Shown here: piece by piece, positions 1 through 8,604 of the stretch
How the letters are laid out: every line of letters starts with the position of its first letter
Numbering within the stretch: the first letter of the stretch is position 1
Assembly (NCBI RefSeq): GCF_004959925.1
Contig: NZ_SPUW01000001.1
Location: forward strand, 744,001-808,000
DNA length: 64,000 bases
Direction: 5' to 3'
Origin: Pseudooceanicola onchidii
Lineage (GTDB): Bacteria; Pseudomonadota; Alphaproteobacteria; Rhodobacterales; Rhodobacteraceae
The notes under the pieces: generated by a model
Database searches by the model: none
Told to the model about the DNA's origin: nothing
Seen by the model: only the letters and a program-made list of their open reading frames with translations
Translations under genes and position numbers: made by a program

Positions 1-175
1 CCCCTTCCAGAAAGAACCTCCGATCCGTCGTGTCCGGGTTGGGCGTGAACCGCACCTTCGATGTCACGCGGGTCGCGGTCGGGGCGAGCCGGAAGGCCAA
101 ATGCACGTCTTCGACCAGCCAGGCGGGGGGCGTGTAATCCTTGAGATAGATGGTCGGGTTTGCCGCGTCCGTCAT
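1..175 (-). CDS. pepN: Aminopeptidase N, N-terminal fragment (partial)
   Basis: Only the first 58 codons lie in the window; the gene runs off the left edge. The translation (MTDAANPTIYLKDYTPPAW, then LVEDVHLAFRLAPTATRVTS) matches the start of bacterial PepN, an M1-family zinc aminopeptidase that trims N-terminal residues from peptides in the cytoplasm. The KDY(T/K)PP motif and the following beta-saddle strand are typical. The ATG is preceded by GAAGGAG at a good distance, which fixes the start. The catalytic HExxH region is outside the window, so activity cannot be judged. Confidence 0.85.
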   Translation of the reverse strand, partial: MTDAANPTIYLKDYTPPAWLVEDVHLAFRLAPTATRVTSKVRFTPNPDTTDRRFFLEG

Positions 176-344
176 GGCCTGCGCTCCTTCATGGCTGGGT
201 CACGCCGTTGTTCCAGCCGCGACGGAGGAGTGCAAGGGGGGCAGGGCGGATGCGGAAGCGCGGCGGGCAACGCTGCGGCCTGTTTGAACCCGCGGTCCGG
301 CGCTGCGTGACCATGCAGGTGGTGTCGGGCATGCCCACATCCGG

Positions 345-1706
345 TCAGGACACCATGCGCAGCCCCACGTTGTCGCGGCCTTCGTCGCCCGTGCGGAACC
401 GGCTGACCTCGTGCATCAGCCCGTCGGCCTCGCCCTTCAGCGTGCGGCTCATGTCGGCGGCCGAACGGATGTTGGCGGCGTTGCGTTCGGTGTCGGTGCT
501 CAGCTTGGTGGTCGCCATGTTGATCTCGGAAATCGTCATGGCCTGTTCGTCCAGGGTGGTCATGTTCGACGCGACGTTCTGGGAGATCGTGCCGATTTCC
601 TCGAAAATGCGTTGCAGCACCTCGTCGGCGCGCGCCACGAGCTTTGATCCGTTCTTCACCCGCTCGTCGCTGGATTTCACCAGCAGCTTGATCTCGGTCG
701 CGGCGTCAGAGGCCCTCTGGGCAAGAGAGCGGACTTCGGAGGCGACGACGGCGAAGCCGCGACCCGCATCGCCGGCGCGGGCGGCTTCGACCCCGGCATT
801 CAGGGCCAGCAGGTTGGTCTGGAAGGCGATTTCATCGATGCTCGATAGGATGTGGCCGATCTGGGTCGAGGACGCCTCGATCTCGTTCATGGCCCCCTTG
901 ACCGAATCCACCACCTTGCGGCCGTCTTCGGCGCTTTCCTGCGACGACTTGGCCAGATCGTGGCTTTCGCGCGCGCGCTGGACAGAACTTTCGGCGCTGG
1001 CCGACAGTTCGTTGATGGCAGCCGCGACCTGTTCCAGCGACGCGGCCTGGCTTTCGCCGCGCTGGGCAAGGTCGTCGGTGGCCGCATCCAATTGGCTGGC
1101 GATGCCATGCGCCGACGTCGAGGTCATCCGCACCTTGCGGACGAAATCCGCCATCGACGTCACCATCTCGTTGAACCGCAGCCCCAGTTTGCGCACCACG
1201 TCATACCTGTCGTCGAACGTCGCAGGCGTCAGGTCCCCGTCACGCAGATTGTCGAGGCCCTGGAACAGAAGGCTGTTCATCAGGTGCCTGTCGGTGATGT
1301 CGCGGGCGACCTTGATCACGCGCGCGACCTTGCCGCTGGCATCGAAGACCGGGGCATAGGTCGCGTCGATCCAGATTTCGCTGCCATCCCTGCGCAGGCG
1401 CTTGAAGACATCCGTGTGGGGCTGGCCGTTTCGCAGAAGGTCCCAGAAGGTGGCGTATTCGGCAGACTCGGCAAAGTCGGGTTCCACGAAGATCGCGTGT
1501 TTCTGCCCCTGGATTTCGCTGACGTCGGAAAACCCCATGGCGCCGAGGAAGTTGTCGTTGGCAAACAGGATGGTCGCATCGGGGGCGAAATGAATCACCG
1601 CCTGGGTCGACATGACCATCTGGACCAGAGCGTCGTTGCGTTTCTGTTCTTCTTCGGAAGCCTTGTGCGCACCGCGTCTGGTGTCGCGAGAAAGAGAGCG
1701 AAGCAT
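345..1706 (-). CDS. Soluble PAS-domain methyl-accepting chemotaxis protein
   Basis: A 453-residue chemoreceptor that would control CheA in response to a cytoplasmic signal. An N-terminal PAS domain (about residues 35-145, with the FLGAMGF and [16 protein letters not shown] segments) is followed by a short HAMP-like linker and a long coiled-coil signalling domain. Its hairpin tip reads [20 protein letters not shown], the highly conserved MCP signature. No transmembrane segment or signal peptide is visible, so it should be cytoplasmic like other PAS-MCPs of alphaproteobacteria. The start is the ATG behind AGGACA, not the longer upstream reading, which has no ribosome site. The PAS ligand (heme, FAD or a small molecule) is unknown. 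Confidence 0.9.
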   Translation of the reverse strand: MLRSLSRDTRRGAHKASEEEQKRNDALVQMVMSTQAVIHFAPDATILFANDNFLGAMGFSDVSEIQGQKHAIFVEPDFAESAEYATFWDLLRNGQPHTDVFKRLRRDGSEIWIDATYAPVFDASGKVARVIKVARDITDRHLMNSLLFQGLDNLRDGDLTPATFDDRYDVVRKLGLRFNEMVTSMADFVRKVRMTSTSAHGIASQLDAATDDLAQRGESQAASLEQVAAAINELSASAESSVQRARESHDLAKSSQESAEDGRKVVDSVKGAMNEIEASSTQIGHILSSIDEIAFQTNLLALNAGVEAARAGDAGRGFAVVASEVRSLAQRASDAATEIKLLVKSSDERVKNGSKLVARADEVLQRIFEEIGTISQNVASNMTTLDEQAMTISEINMATTKLSTDTERNAANIRSAADMSRTLKGEADGLMHEVSRFRTGDEGRDNVGLRMVS

Positions 1707-1860
1707 CGGGTGTCCTATGTTTACTGACCCGACCTGTCTACGGCGCAAAGGTTACGAAAACCTCTAACGGTCCCCTGATACTTTCGTGACCGGACAAGAA
1801 GCGGATTGAACCCGATCCGCCCGTCCTGCGTTCATCCTTTGGAAACCCGAAGGAGCTATC

Positions 1861-2052
1861 ATGTCCGCACCGACAACGAACATCGAGAAACAGGCACACC
1901 GTCACAGCACACCGATCTGGGGGATCCTGGCAGCCGTCATCTTCGGCGGGCTGATGGGCGCCGCGATCACCTGGACCGCGACCAGTGGCGATGCCCCCGA
2001 AGGCGCAGCCGCCCAGGTCGACGGCCGCACGGGCGACGTCGCCACCGAGTAA
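1861..2052 (+). CDS. Small single-pass membrane protein
   Basis: A 63-residue protein with a hydrophilic, basic N-terminus, one transmembrane helix (about residues 18-40, IWGILAAVIFGGLMGAAITW) and an acidic tail. The ribosome site AAGGAG lies 7-8 bases upstream of the ATG, which argues for a real gene. It is divergent from the chemoreceptor and shares its 154-bp upstream region. I do not recognise a family. A cytoplasm-facing N-terminus fits the charge distribution. Confidence 0.6.
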   Translation: MSAPTTNIEKQAHRHSTPIWGILAAVIFGGLMGAAITWTATSGDAPEGAAAQVDGRTGDVATE

Positions 2053-2640
2053 TGACGCATCCGCGGGCGACGTGGGGCGCCGTTGTCGTGCCTCGTCAGC
2101 CACGCGGCGCGGCGTTGCAGTGAAGCGCGGACCAATGTGGTGCGGATCAATGTGGTCACGTAAGACCTCCGCTCAACAGCAGGGGTGCACTGGGTTTGAC
2201 GCCTAGACGTGTGCTGGTGGGCGAATGCTGCGCTATAGGTAGGCCGTTGGTAGGCCGTGGTCTGATGTCCTTTGGCGGCCATAATTCAACCATGCATTGG
2301 CTGACAGCATCGGTCGAACAGAATGGCTTTACCGAGGCAAGTCAATTGTACCGACGCCACGTCGGCGGTGCGCGTTGGACATTGGTCGTCGGCTGTCGAA
2401 GGGCCATCGACCTCGGAAGCTCAGCATCGGACGTTCAAGTTCGGACATTCAATATCGGCAGCCAATCACAGGCGGCTGACAGACGCATCAGTGTCGGCCC
2501 ATGCCCGGCGGCCCGCCACGGAGCCCATTGCACAATTGTCAGGCTCGGCGCCCTGTCTCTGCGTCCGTGCACAGTGCGCGTTGTTTCATTGCCTCGGTCC
2601 CCCGGTTATATCTGGTGCAGGCAAAAGGACCCGACACCAC
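2053..2640. other. Long intergenic stretch without a recognisable gene
   Basis: 588 bases between the small membrane protein gene and the peptidase C26 gene. Overlapping reading frames here do not resemble proteins and have no good ribosome sites. The part from about 2280 to 2600 is less GC-rich than its neighbours and contains a near-perfect direct repeat TCGGAC(G/A)TTCAA at 2427-2438 and 2441-2452. It may be promoter DNA, a decayed gene or an unannotated RNA; nothing specific can be supported. Confidence 0.4.
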
Positions 2641-3420
2641 ATGGCACGCCCCCGCATCGGCATCATCACCAACCTTCATATCGTCAACGACAGCTACCGC
2701 ACCCACGCGGGCGGTGTGATGAACTCCGAAGCGGTGGCCGAAGCGGCCGGGGGGCTGCCCCTGCTGATCCCCGCCGATCCGCGTATGGCCTCGGTCGAGG
2801 AACTGCTTGAGACCTTCGACGGCTTTGTCCTGACCGGCGGGCGCCCGAACGTACACCCCGAAGAATACGGCGAATGCGAAACGCCCGCCCATGGCACCTT
2901 TGACCGGGCCCGCGACGCGATCACCCTGCCTCTGGTGCGGGCCTGCGTCGAACGTGGCCAGCCGTTTCTTGGGATCTGCCGGGGATTTCAGGAGGTTGCC
3001 GTGGCCATGGGGTCCTGCCTGCACCCGGAAATTCGCGATCTGCCGGGCCGGATGAACCACCGGATGCCCCCCGAGGGCACGCTGGAGGAACGGTTCGCGC
3101 TGCGCCACAAGGTGACGGTCAGCGATGGCGGTCCCTTCCACAAGATCTTTGGCGCGACCGAGGTGATGACCAACACGCTGCACGGCCAGGCGGTGATCCG
3201 CGCGGGCGAGCGGTTCGTGATCGACGGCACCGCGCCGGACGGCACCGCCGAGGCGGCCTATGTCAAGGACGCGCCCGGGTTTACCCTGTCGGTTCAATGG
3301 CATCCCGAATTCAACGCCGCCGCCGACCCGGTGTCGCGCCCGCTGTTCGCCGCCTTTGGCGAAGCCGCGTGCGCCTGGATGACGCGGCGCGAGCCGTTGC
3401 AACTGGTAAAATCCGCCTGA
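2641..3420 (+). CDS. Gamma-glutamyl-gamma-aminobutyrate hydrolase family (peptidase C26)
   Basis: A 259-residue class I glutamine-amidotransferase-like hydrolase of the PuuD/peptidase C26 family, which cleaves gamma-glutamyl amides such as gamma-glutamyl-GABA in polyamine breakdown. The nucleophile elbow FLGICRGFQE supplies the catalytic Cys and the C-terminal QWHPEF supplies the His-Glu pair. The FVLTGGRPNVHPEEYG substrate loop is also typical. The ATG was chosen because the fold begins at once with RIGIITN; longer upstream reading is not family-like. No other puu genes are adjacent, so the substrate is an inference. Confidence 0.88.
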   Translation: MARPRIGIITNLHIVNDSYRTHAGGVMNSEAVAEAAGGLPLLIPADPRMASVEELLETFDGFVLTGGRPNVHPEEYGECETPAHGTFDRARDAITLPLVRACVERGQPFLGICRGFQEVAVAMGSCLHPEIRDLPGRMNHRMPPEGTLEERFALRHKVTVSDGGPFHKIFGATEVMTNTLHGQAVIRAGERFVIDGTAPDGTAEAAYVKDAPGFTLSVQWHPEFNAAADPVSRPLFAAFGEAACAWMTRREPLQLVKSA

Positions 3421-3430
3421 TCCGCAGGGG

Positions 3431-3853
3431 TTAGGCCACAGCCACCCGCACCCAGTCCAGATAGGCGACGCCAAGCCGCCCGGGAAACGCCGGAAAGGTG
3501 GTTTCCGAGGTCGCGATGACCAGCCTGTCGTCCGTGATCGTGAAATTGCGGATCTGTTCGGTGCCGACATAGGCGGGCACCCAGGCGACATCGACCAGCG
3601 CGGTGAACTGCCCGTCGCGGATCGTCAAGGCACCGGAATAGCTGAACATCGTGCGGATCATCGCGGCCTCGGGCGTCTCGCCGGGGTGGGGGGAGCGGTC
3701 GCGGGCCGTGATCACCGTGCTCAGCCGATTGTCGCGGGTGATGGTGATGAAGCCCAGGGGATCATCCCCGAAAGGCAGAAACTCCTCGCCGGTGTCGGAA
3801 AAGACATAGCGCACTGCCTCCAGCCGCCAGTTTCCGTAGATCTCGTCGCTCAT
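3431..3853 (-). CDS. Lipocalin-like domain protein
   Basis: A 140-residue soluble protein beginning YGNWRLEAV and carrying GFITITRDNRLS and TRDRSPHP-like segments. This pattern fits the lipocalin-like domain found in small stand-alone bacterial proteins of unknown function. There is no signal peptide. The start codon sits behind a strong GGGAGGA site; upstream in-frame codons lack one and would run into the hairpin that ends iorB. It lies downstream of iorAB in the same direction but is separated by that hairpin, so co-transcription would be partial at most. The ligand is unknown. Confidence 0.65.
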   Translation of the reverse strand: MSDEIYGNWRLEAVRYVFSDTGEEFLPFGDDPLGFITITRDNRLSTVITARDRSPHPGETPEAAMIRTMFSYSGALTIRDGQFTALVDVAWVPAYVGTEQIRNFTITDDRLVIATSETTFPAFPGRLGVAYLDWVRVAVA

Positions 3854-3916
3854 GTCTGTCCTCCCGGGCCGGATCTGGCCACGGGGCGCAGCAGACACCT
3901 TTTGCCCGGATAACGA

Positions 3917-3942
3917 AAGGGGCCGCGCGGTGGCGGCCCCTT
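3917..3942 (-). terminator. Rho-independent-type terminator after iorB
   Basis: A perfect 10-bp stem AAGGGGCCGC / GCGGCCCCTT closes a 6-base loop. On the minus strand it is followed by TTCGTT, a weak U tract. It lies about 20 bases beyond the iorB stop codon and before the lipocalin-like gene. Confidence 0.6.
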
Positions 3943-3962
3943 CGACATGATCTGCCAGGTGA

Positions 3963-6206
3963 TCAGACGGCGAAATCAAACTGCTCGGCCAGCGGCAGCC
4001 TGCGCGCCCGCGTGCCTGTCAGATCGAACAGCGCATTGGCCAGCGCCGCCGCCGCCGGGGGCGTGCCCGGTTCGCCGATGCCGCTGATGCGATGGCCGTT
4101 TTCCAGGATCCGGATATCCACGACCTGCGGCATCGTATGCATCCGGATCGCGTCGTAATCGTAGAAGTTCGCCTGTTCCGCCGCGCCGTCGGCAAAGGTG
4201 ATCTGCTGGTGCAGCGCTGCCGACAGGCCAAAGGTCATGGCCCCGAACAGCTGTGCCTCGATGTTCTTCGGGTCCAGCGCAATGCCGACGTCCGCCGCGA
4301 TCCAGGCCTTGGCGATCTTGATGCCCGCGTCGGTCTGATGCACCTCGATCACCTCGGCCACGGGGGTGCCGAAGCTGTGGCAGAAGGCCACGCCGCGTCC
4401 CACGCCGTCGGGTGTCTTGCCGGTCCAGCCTGATGCGTCGCGCACGGCCTCGAGCACCGATGCCGACCGTGCGTCCTCATCGCGCATCATGTCCAGCCGG
4501 AAGGCCAGCGGATCGGCGCCAGCCGCATGGGCCAACTCGTCGATGAAGCTGTCGAAGAAGAAGCCGTTGATCGACGCCCCCACGGATCGCCACGGCCCGA
4601 CTGGCAGGTCCATGTCGGCCAGGTATCCGCGAACCCGGGCATTGGGCAGGGCATAGGGTTGGTCAAAGGCGCCTTCGACGGTGATCTTGTCGGGACCCAT
4701 GGGCGCCATGCCCAGCAGGATCGACATCAGCGAGGCCGTGGCGCTTTGCGCAGCGATCTGGCCGTCGACCATCACCGCACGGCCGTCCTTCACCGCACCG
4801 CGGAACCGCGACACAGCGCCGGGGCGGTAGAACCCGTGGCTCATGTCCTCTTCGCGCGACCAGAGCAGCTGCACCGGCACGCCGGGCATCTTCACCGCCA
4901 GCCGCGCGGCGTATTGCGTGAAATCCAGGAACCCGCGCCGCCCGAACCCGCCGCCCATCAGGGTGGTGTGCAGGGTCACGGCCTCGGGGTCCAGCCCGGC
5001 CTCCTTGGCGGCGACATCGCGGCAGTGGATCGGGATCTGGTTGCCCGACCAGACTTCCATAGTCTCGCCGGTGAACAGCGCCGTGGCGCTCAGCGGCTCC
5101 ATCTGCGCATGGCAGAGGTAGGGCACCTGGTAGTCCGCCGTGATCTCGGTCGCGCCGTCGGGCAGGATGTCGACATCCCCGGTCTCGAGCAGTGTCGAAT
5201 TCACGTCGCCGTCAAAGGCCGCGCGCAGGGTTTCGAAGATCATGTCCGATGTTTCAGGATAGGTGCCGGGCGTCCAGTCGAAGACGACGGCCTCGGCCCC
5301 TTGCATCGCGGACCAGGAGTTGTTGGCGATCACCGCCACCCCGTCGCCCAGGTTTATGACATCCTCGACCCCGGCCATGTCGAGTGCCGCCGAGGGATCG
5401 AAGCCCGCCATGCCGCCGCCCTGGTAGGGGTTGCGCTTGAGCGCGGCGAACTTCATCCCCTCAAGCCGCACGTCGAGCGAGAACTGCGCCGTGCCGGTTG
5501 CCTTGGGCATCTGGTCGTGGCGCGGCTGGCTCTTGCCGACGTGTTTCCAGCTGGATTGTGGGCGCAGGTCCGGCACGATCGGCTTGATCTCGGCGGCGGC
5601 CACGGCCAGTTCGGCATAGCTCAGCCGTGTGCCGTCGGGCGCGATCACCGCGCCGCCTTCGGTCTTCAGCGCCGACCGGTTCACGCCCAGCTGCTGCGCG
5701 GCTGCCTCCTTCAGCGTTTCGCGGGCCGAGGCCCCGGCCTGCCGCATCTTTTCGAACCCGTCCGCCGAGGAGGTCGAGCCGCCGGTGATCTGCAGGTTCA
5801 GGAACTTGCCCGCCACCGACATCTGGTTGCCAAGCGCCTCTTGCCAGCCCGACAACCGGTATTCGGCGGTCGGGAACATCTGGGTGCCCATGCCGCGGTT
5901 GTAATAGGCCTTGCCCGGAGGGCCGTGCTGGATCCGCAGGTCGCCCGGGTCCATGTCCAGCTCTTCGGCCGCCAGCGCGGCCCAGGTGGTTTGCACGCCC
6001 TGGCCCATCTCGGCCTTGGGGACGATGACGGTCACGCCGTCGCCGTCGATCACGATGAAGGGGTTCAGCGCGACCTCGCCGTCCTTGGGCGTCAATGGGT
6101 TCGGCGCGGGTTTGCGCGCGGCATAGACGCCGAAGGCGACGCCCCCGGCCACGGCGGCGGTGCCGATCAGAAAGGTGCGGCGGGCGATTTTACCGATACG
6201 GGACAT
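3963..6206 (-). CDS. iorB: Molybdenum hydroxylase large subunit, isoquinoline 1-oxidoreductase beta-type
   Basis: A 747-residue molybdopterin-binding subunit of the xanthine oxidase family, of the IorB branch that acts on N-heteroaromatics or aldehydes. The N-terminus carries a twin-arginine signal (RRTFLIGTAAVAGG), so the assembled enzyme is probably exported folded to the periplasm with its small subunit. The internal segments GGGFGRRGFLDF (molybdopterin loop) and the C-terminal GIGEPGTPPAAAALANALF, with the conserved catalytic-region Glu, are both visible. The small-subunit gene starts immediately upstream with a 3-base gap. No cytochrome subunit is encoded here, so the electron acceptor and substrate are unknown. 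Confidence 0.88.
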   Translation of the reverse strand: MSRIGKIARRTFLIGTAAVAGGVAFGVYAARKPAPNPLTPKDGEVALNPFIVIDGDGVTVIVPKAEMGQGVQTTWAALAAEELDMDPGDLRIQHGPPGKAYYNRGMGTQMFPTAEYRLSGWQEALGNQMSVAGKFLNLQITGGSTSSADGFEKMRQAGASARETLKEAAAQQLGVNRSALKTEGGAVIAPDGTRLSYAELAVAAAEIKPIVPDLRPQSSWKHVGKSQPRHDQMPKATGTAQFSLDVRLEGMKFAALKRNPYQGGGMAGFDPSAALDMAGVEDVINLGDGVAVIANNSWSAMQGAEAVVFDWTPGTYPETSDMIFETLRAAFDGDVNSTLLETGDVDILPDGATEITADYQVPYLCHAQMEPLSATALFTGETMEVWSGNQIPIHCRDVAAKEAGLDPEAVTLHTTLMGGGFGRRGFLDFTQYAARLAVKMPGVPVQLLWSREEDMSHGFYRPGAVSRFRGAVKDGRAVMVDGQIAAQSATASLMSILLGMAPMGPDKITVEGAFDQPYALPNARVRGYLADMDLPVGPWRSVGASINGFFFDSFIDELAHAAGADPLAFRLDMMRDEDARSASVLEAVRDASGWTGKTPDGVGRGVAFCHSFGTPVAEVIEVHQTDAGIKIAKAWIAADVGIALDPKNIEAQLFGAMTFGLSAALHQQITFADGAAEQANFYDYDAIRMHTMPQVVDIRILENGHRISGIGEPGTPPAAAALANALFDLTGTRARRLPLAEQFDFAV

Positions 6207-6209
6207 GGA

Positions 6210-6671
6210 TCAGGCCTCCTGCAGCTTTTGCGCGGCGTCGTGGATCGCGGCGCGGATCCGGGGGTAGGTGCCACAGCGGCAGAGGTTGCCCTGCATCGCC
6301 TCGTCGATATCGGCGTCGGTCGGGTTGGGCACCTCGGCCAGCAGCGCGGCGGCCTGCATGATCTGGCCCGACTGGCAGTAGCCGCATTGCGCCACCTGGT
6401 GATCGACCCAGGCCTGCTGCAGCACGGCAGGCGCATCGGGCGTGCCCAGCCCCTCGATCGTGGTCACCTCGCCCCAGACATCGCCGATGGCGACCTGGCA
6501 GGACCGCACGGCCTCTCCGTCGATATGCACGGTGCAGGCGCCGCAGGCGGCCACCCCGCAGCCGAACTTGGTGCCGGTCATGTTCAGCCCGTCACGCAGC
6601 GCCCACAGCAGGGGCACCTCGTCGGGCAGGTCTACGGTCTGGGCGGTGCCGTTGATGGTCAGTCTGGCCAT
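6210..6671 (-). CDS. iorA: Molybdenum hydroxylase (2Fe-2S) small subunit, isoquinoline 1-oxidoreductase alpha-type
   Basis: A 153-residue iron-sulfur subunit that passes electrons from the molybdenum subunit. The plant-ferredoxin-type motif [13 protein letters not shown] in the first half and [10 protein letters not shown] ... NLCRCGTY in the second half supply the two [2Fe-2S] clusters, as in all IorA/CoxS proteins. It is first in the iorAB operon and is divergent from a TetR regulator, across a region rich in TGTCA half-sites. It has no signal sequence and would travel with the Tat-marked large subunit. Confidence 0.9.
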   Translation of the reverse strand: MARLTINGTAQTVDLPDEVPLLWALRDGLNMTGTKFGCGVAACGACTVHIDGEAVRSCQVAIGDVWGEVTTIEGLGTPDAPAVLQQAWVDHQVAQCGYCQSGQIMQAAALLAEVPNPTDADIDEAMQGNLCRCGTYPRIRAAIHDAAQKLQEA

Positions 6672-6721
6672 GGAATCACTCCTGCTGAACTTTCTGACAA
6701 AATGCGGCTAAAGTGTCATTG

Positions 6722-6733
6722 TGTCAATTGACA
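6722..6733. promoter_or_regulatory. Candidate TetR operator between iorA and the TetR gene
   Basis: The 92-bp divergent region holds the perfect palindrome TGTCAATTGACA. Further TGTCA or TGACA half-sites occur at about 6695-6699, 6714-6718 and 6748-6752; the last lies in the odd palindrome TCTGTCAGA. The arrangement fits repression of both transcripts by the adjacent TetR protein. The assignment is inferred from position and symmetry. Confidence 0.5.
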
Positions 6734-6763
6734 GATTTCACGATTTCTGTCAGAACGCCGGAC

Positions 6764-7354
6764 ATGAACACGCAAGCCCTTTCGGATACTGATGAAAAAC
6801 GCGCCCGCATCCTGAATGCGGCGCTGTCGGTCTTTTCGCTCTATGGCTACCGTCGCACCTCGATGGAGGACATCGCGAAGGGGGCGGGCATGTCGCGCGC
6901 GGCGCTCTATCAGCACTTCCGCAACAAGGAAGACATCCTGCTGCACGGGGTGGGCGCCTATTTCGACGTGGCCGTTTCGGCACTGCGTGATGCGCTGACA
7001 CCTGGCCGCCCGCTGAAAGAGGCGCTGCAACTGGCCTGCGCCTCGGGCACGGGGGATCTGGCGCGCGCGCTTCTGGACAGCCCGCACGGCGAGGAGCTTC
7101 TGTCGATCAAGTCCGGCGAGGCCGAAGTGCAGACCCGCGAGGGCAATGCCCGCATCGCCGCGATCTGGACCGACTGGCTGGCGACCGAAGCCGCCGCCGG
7201 GCGCATCCGGCTTGAAGGCGACAGCATCCCGCAGATGGCCGAGGCGATCATCGCCGGCCAGCACGGCCAGAAGATGCTGGCGACCAGCTATGCCGACTAT
7301 GTCGCGCGCCTGAAGGTCTATGCCGACCTCGTCGCGCGCGGGCTGGAGCCCTAG
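6764..7354 (+). CDS. TetR/AcrR family transcriptional regulator
   Basis: A 196-residue regulator with the canonical N-terminal helix-turn-helix (RILNAALSVFSLYGYRRTSM, then AKGAGMSRAALYQHFRNKED). The C-terminal helical ligand domain is not family-diagnostic. The ATG starting MNTQALSDTDEKRAR is preferred because a longer reading would extend into the operator region. It is divergent from iorAB and most likely represses that operon until the aromatic or aldehyde substrate appears. Confidence 0.85.
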   Translation: MNTQALSDTDEKRARILNAALSVFSLYGYRRTSMEDIAKGAGMSRAALYQHFRNKEDILLHGVGAYFDVAVSALRDALTPGRPLKEALQLACASGTGDLARALLDSPHGEELLSIKSGEAEVQTREGNARIAAIWTDWLATEAAAGRIRLEGDSIPQMAEAIIAGQHGQKMLATSYADYVARLKVYADLVARGLEP

Positions 7355-7357
7355 GGC

Positions 7358-7729
7358 TCAGATCTCGGCGTAGATTTCCAGGCGGGTGCCCTGCGGGTCG
7401 CGGAAGAACAGGGTCCGGTGGCCAAACGGCTGGTCCGTGACCGGCTGGTCGATCGCGATGCCCTGCCGGTCAAGCTCGGCCGCGCAGGCCGCCACCATGT
7501 CGGGCGGCACCCGGAAGGCCAGCTGCAGGGCAGGGGCCTTGGGCGCCGTATCGACCTGGCACAGGGCAAGGGTCTGCCCGCCGACCGCGAATTCAAGCCA
7601 CCGGGGCGTGAGCGCGCGGACGAACCGGAACCGCAGGACCCCTTCGTAGAACCCGCGCATCGCCTGCAGGTCATCCGTAAAGATCACCGTGTAGTCGATG
7701 CCGCGGATGGCATCGAAGGGGCTGCCCAT
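7358..7729 (-). CDS. VOC (glyoxalase/bleomycin resistance) family protein
   Basis: A 123-residue single vicinal-oxygen-chelate domain: DYTVIFTDDLQAMRGFYEGV at the start and RTLFFRDPQGTRLEIYAE at the end, the usual beta-alpha-beta-beta-beta halves. The terminal Glu is the family metal ligand. It follows the SDR gene with a 1-base gap, so the two are surely co-transcribed. It could be an isomerase, dioxygenase or lyase; the substrate is not deducible. Its 3' end nearly touches that of the convergent TetR gene. Confidence 0.8.
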   Translation of the reverse strand: MGSPFDAIRGIDYTVIFTDDLQAMRGFYEGVLRFRFVRALTPRWLEFAVGGQTLALCQVDTAPKAPALQLAFRVPPDMVAACAAELDRQGIAIDQPVTDQPFGHRTLFFRDPQGTRLEIYAEI

Positions 7730-7730
7730 C

Positions 7731-8483
7731 TCAGACCTGCCCGCCGCCGATCATCACCTCGGTGCCGTTGACGCTTTCGCACAGCGGATTGCACAGCCAG
7801 ACGGCCGCTGCCGCGACCTCTTCGGGGCGGATCAGGCGCTTGTGGCGGTTCAGGTCGACCATCATCGACCGCGCCGCGTCTTCCGACACCCCCGCCCGCT
7901 GAGAGATCGCGTCGGTGTTGCGTGTCACGATCGGCGTGTCGACGTAGCCGGGGCAGATCGAATTGAAGGTATAGGGCGCTTCGAGGAAATCCTCGGCGAA
8001 GGACCGCATCATCCCCAGCACCCCGTGTTTCGACGCCGCATAGGCCCCCGCGCCGGCCGATCCGCGCACGCCCGCGATCGACGACACGGCGATGCAGCGC
8101 CCCCAGTCGGTGGTCAGCATCGACTTGAGGCTTTCGCGTACGGTGTAGAAACAGCCGTCCAGGTTGGTGGTCATGATCTTGCGCCAGAACTCCGACGAGG
8201 TCTTGTGCAGCTTGCGCCCCTCGGCAATCCCGGCATTGGCGACGCAGATCTGGATCGGGCCGCGCGCCTCGACCGCGGCGGCCATGCCGTCGATGATCTG
8301 GCCTTCGTCGGTCACGTCCATGACCATCGGGTGCATGCCGGGCTCTGCCACCTCTTTCAGAACCTCGATCCGGCGGCCGGTGATCGTGACCTGCGCACCT
8401 TCGGCGACCAGCGCACGCGCGATGGCCAGCCCGATCCCGGTGCCACCCCCGGTGACGATCGCATGTTTCCCGTCCAGCATCAT
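7731..8483 (-). CDS. Short-chain dehydrogenase/reductase
   Basis: A 250-residue classical SDR that oxidises an alcohol or 3-hydroxyacyl substrate with NAD(P). Visible motifs are the cofactor loop TGGGTGIG, NAG in CVANAGIAEG, the catalytic Ser in AVSSIAG, the YxxxK pair in GAYAASKHG, and the CPGYVDTPIV loop. The start behind GGGAGGA was chosen; the longer reading overlaps the divergent MBL promoter. It is first of a two-gene unit with the VOC protein. Resemblance to 3-hydroxyacyl-CoA-type SDRs is only general. Confidence 0.87.
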   Translation of the reverse strand: MMLDGKHAIVTGGGTGIGLAIARALVAEGAQVTITGRRIEVLKEVAEPGMHPMVMDVTDEGQIIDGMAAAVEARGPIQICVANAGIAEGRKLHKTSSEFWRKIMTTNLDGCFYTVRESLKSMLTTDWGRCIAVSSIAGVRGSAGAGAYAASKHGVLGMMRSFAEDFLEAPYTFNSICPGYVDTPIVTRNTDAISQRAGVSEDAARSMMVDLNRHKRLIRPEEVAAAAVWLCNPLCESVNGTEVMIGGGQV

Positions 8484-8567
8484 GGCCGCTCCTCCCTTGC
8501 GGAATTGATTTCCGCGAACCATAGGCCGCGCCGGGCAAAGCGCAAGCGGCGTGGTGGATTGCAATTC

Positions 8568-8583
8568 ATTCGTCATCATGAAT
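8568..8583. promoter_or_regulatory. ATTC-N8-GAAT site upstream of the MBL gene (SqrR/BigR-type operator candidate)
   Basis: ATTCGTCATCATGAAT matches the ATTC-N8-GAAT pattern reported for the persulfide-sensing ArsR-family repressors SqrR/BigR. It lies 22 bases before the start codon of a secreted MBL-fold protein. The same pattern precedes the YeeE/YedE gene in this window. The sensor gene itself is not in view. Confidence 0.4.
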
Positions 8584-8604
8584 ATGTTGTGGCAGGAGGA
8601 GCCC

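Noticed and set aside
4527-6731. A 734-codon open frame on the plus strand
   Set aside because: Antisense shadow of iorAB, with the same His/Gly/Arg-rich composition.
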